This document shows, piece by piece, positions 5,330-5,381 of a stretch of 5,381 nucleotides of DNA. The stretch is from an uncultured Clostridium sp. (GTDB lineage: Bacteria > Bacillota > Clostridia > Lachnospirales > Lachnospiraceae). Positions within the stretch are counted from its first letter, which is position 1, and each line of letters begins with the position of its first letter. The stretch covers positions 1 through 5,381 of the forward strand of contig CABQJA010000158.1 of the NCBI GenBank assembly GCA_902464345.1, in the 5' to 3' direction. The position numbers and the translations under genes are program-made. The notes below the pieces were generated by a model. It saw only the letters and a list, made by a program, of their open reading frames with translations, was not told the origin of the DNA and ran no database searches.

Positions 5330-5381
5330 GTTCAGCTTGATTTTACAACATATAGCATCAATTTGATATAACCCATCCTAT

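Noticed and set aside
5326..5340. Plus-strand terminator (TCAAG/CTTGA hairpin followed by TTTT)
   Set aside because: The stem is only 5 bp, the T run is short, and there is no plus-strand gene for it to terminate.
5098..5381. Riboswitch or small gene in the pspA leader
   Set aside because: No conserved riboswitch core or stable long-range stem was recognised, and the short frames (for example ATG GGT TAT near 5375) are under 20 codons without support.

Overview
The window looks like chromosomal DNA from a low-to-moderate GC Gram-positive anaerobe, most likely a clostridial member of the Bacillota (Lachnospiraceae-like). This rests on the strong AGGAGG-type ribosome binding sites, AT-rich spacers with sigma-A-type promoters, a PspA/SPFH pair of the Bacillus YdjI type, and Dlt-like genes. 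The taxonomic placement is inference. All credible genes lie on the minus strand, so transcription runs from high to low coordinates. I see no tRNA, rRNA, CRISPR array or insertion sequence.

Region by region, in transcription order. At 5381-5098 is a 284-base leader with a good promoter (TATAAT at 5199-5204), an 8-bp direct repeat just upstream of it, and a second weaker promoter candidate. At 5097-3373 is a two-gene envelope-stress unit: PspA/IM30 (226 aa), then an SPFH protein of the YdjI type that carries a Met/Asn/Gln-rich linker and a C-terminal zinc ribbon (335 aa). At 3372-3159 is an AT-rich spacer with two perfect dyads and a good extended -10 promoter for the next operon. At 3158-1 is a Dlt-like operon cut by the window edge: an amino-acid adenylation enzyme (508 aa), a fold-III PLP decarboxylase (387 aa), a DltC-like carrier protein (76 aa), and the first 43 residues of an MBOAT membrane acyltransferase.

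In the classical dlt pathway, DltA charges D-alanine onto DltC, and the MBOAT protein DltB with DltD moves it to teichoic acid outside the cell. Here the A-enzyme, carrier and MBOAT are present, but a decarboxylase sits between the A-enzyme and the carrier. The closest well-known logic is butirosin biosynthesis, where BtrJ loads glutamate on the carrier BtrI and the fold-III enzyme BtrK decarboxylates it on the carrier. I infer that this operon makes a carrier-bound amino group other than D-alanine, perhaps a decarboxylated one, and exports it to a surface polymer. Changes in both active sites fit a non-standard substrate: Ser in place of the DltA chirality-gate Cys, and Ser in place of the distal-amine-binding acidic residue of the decarboxylase. 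The substrate and the acceptor cannot be read from the sequence.
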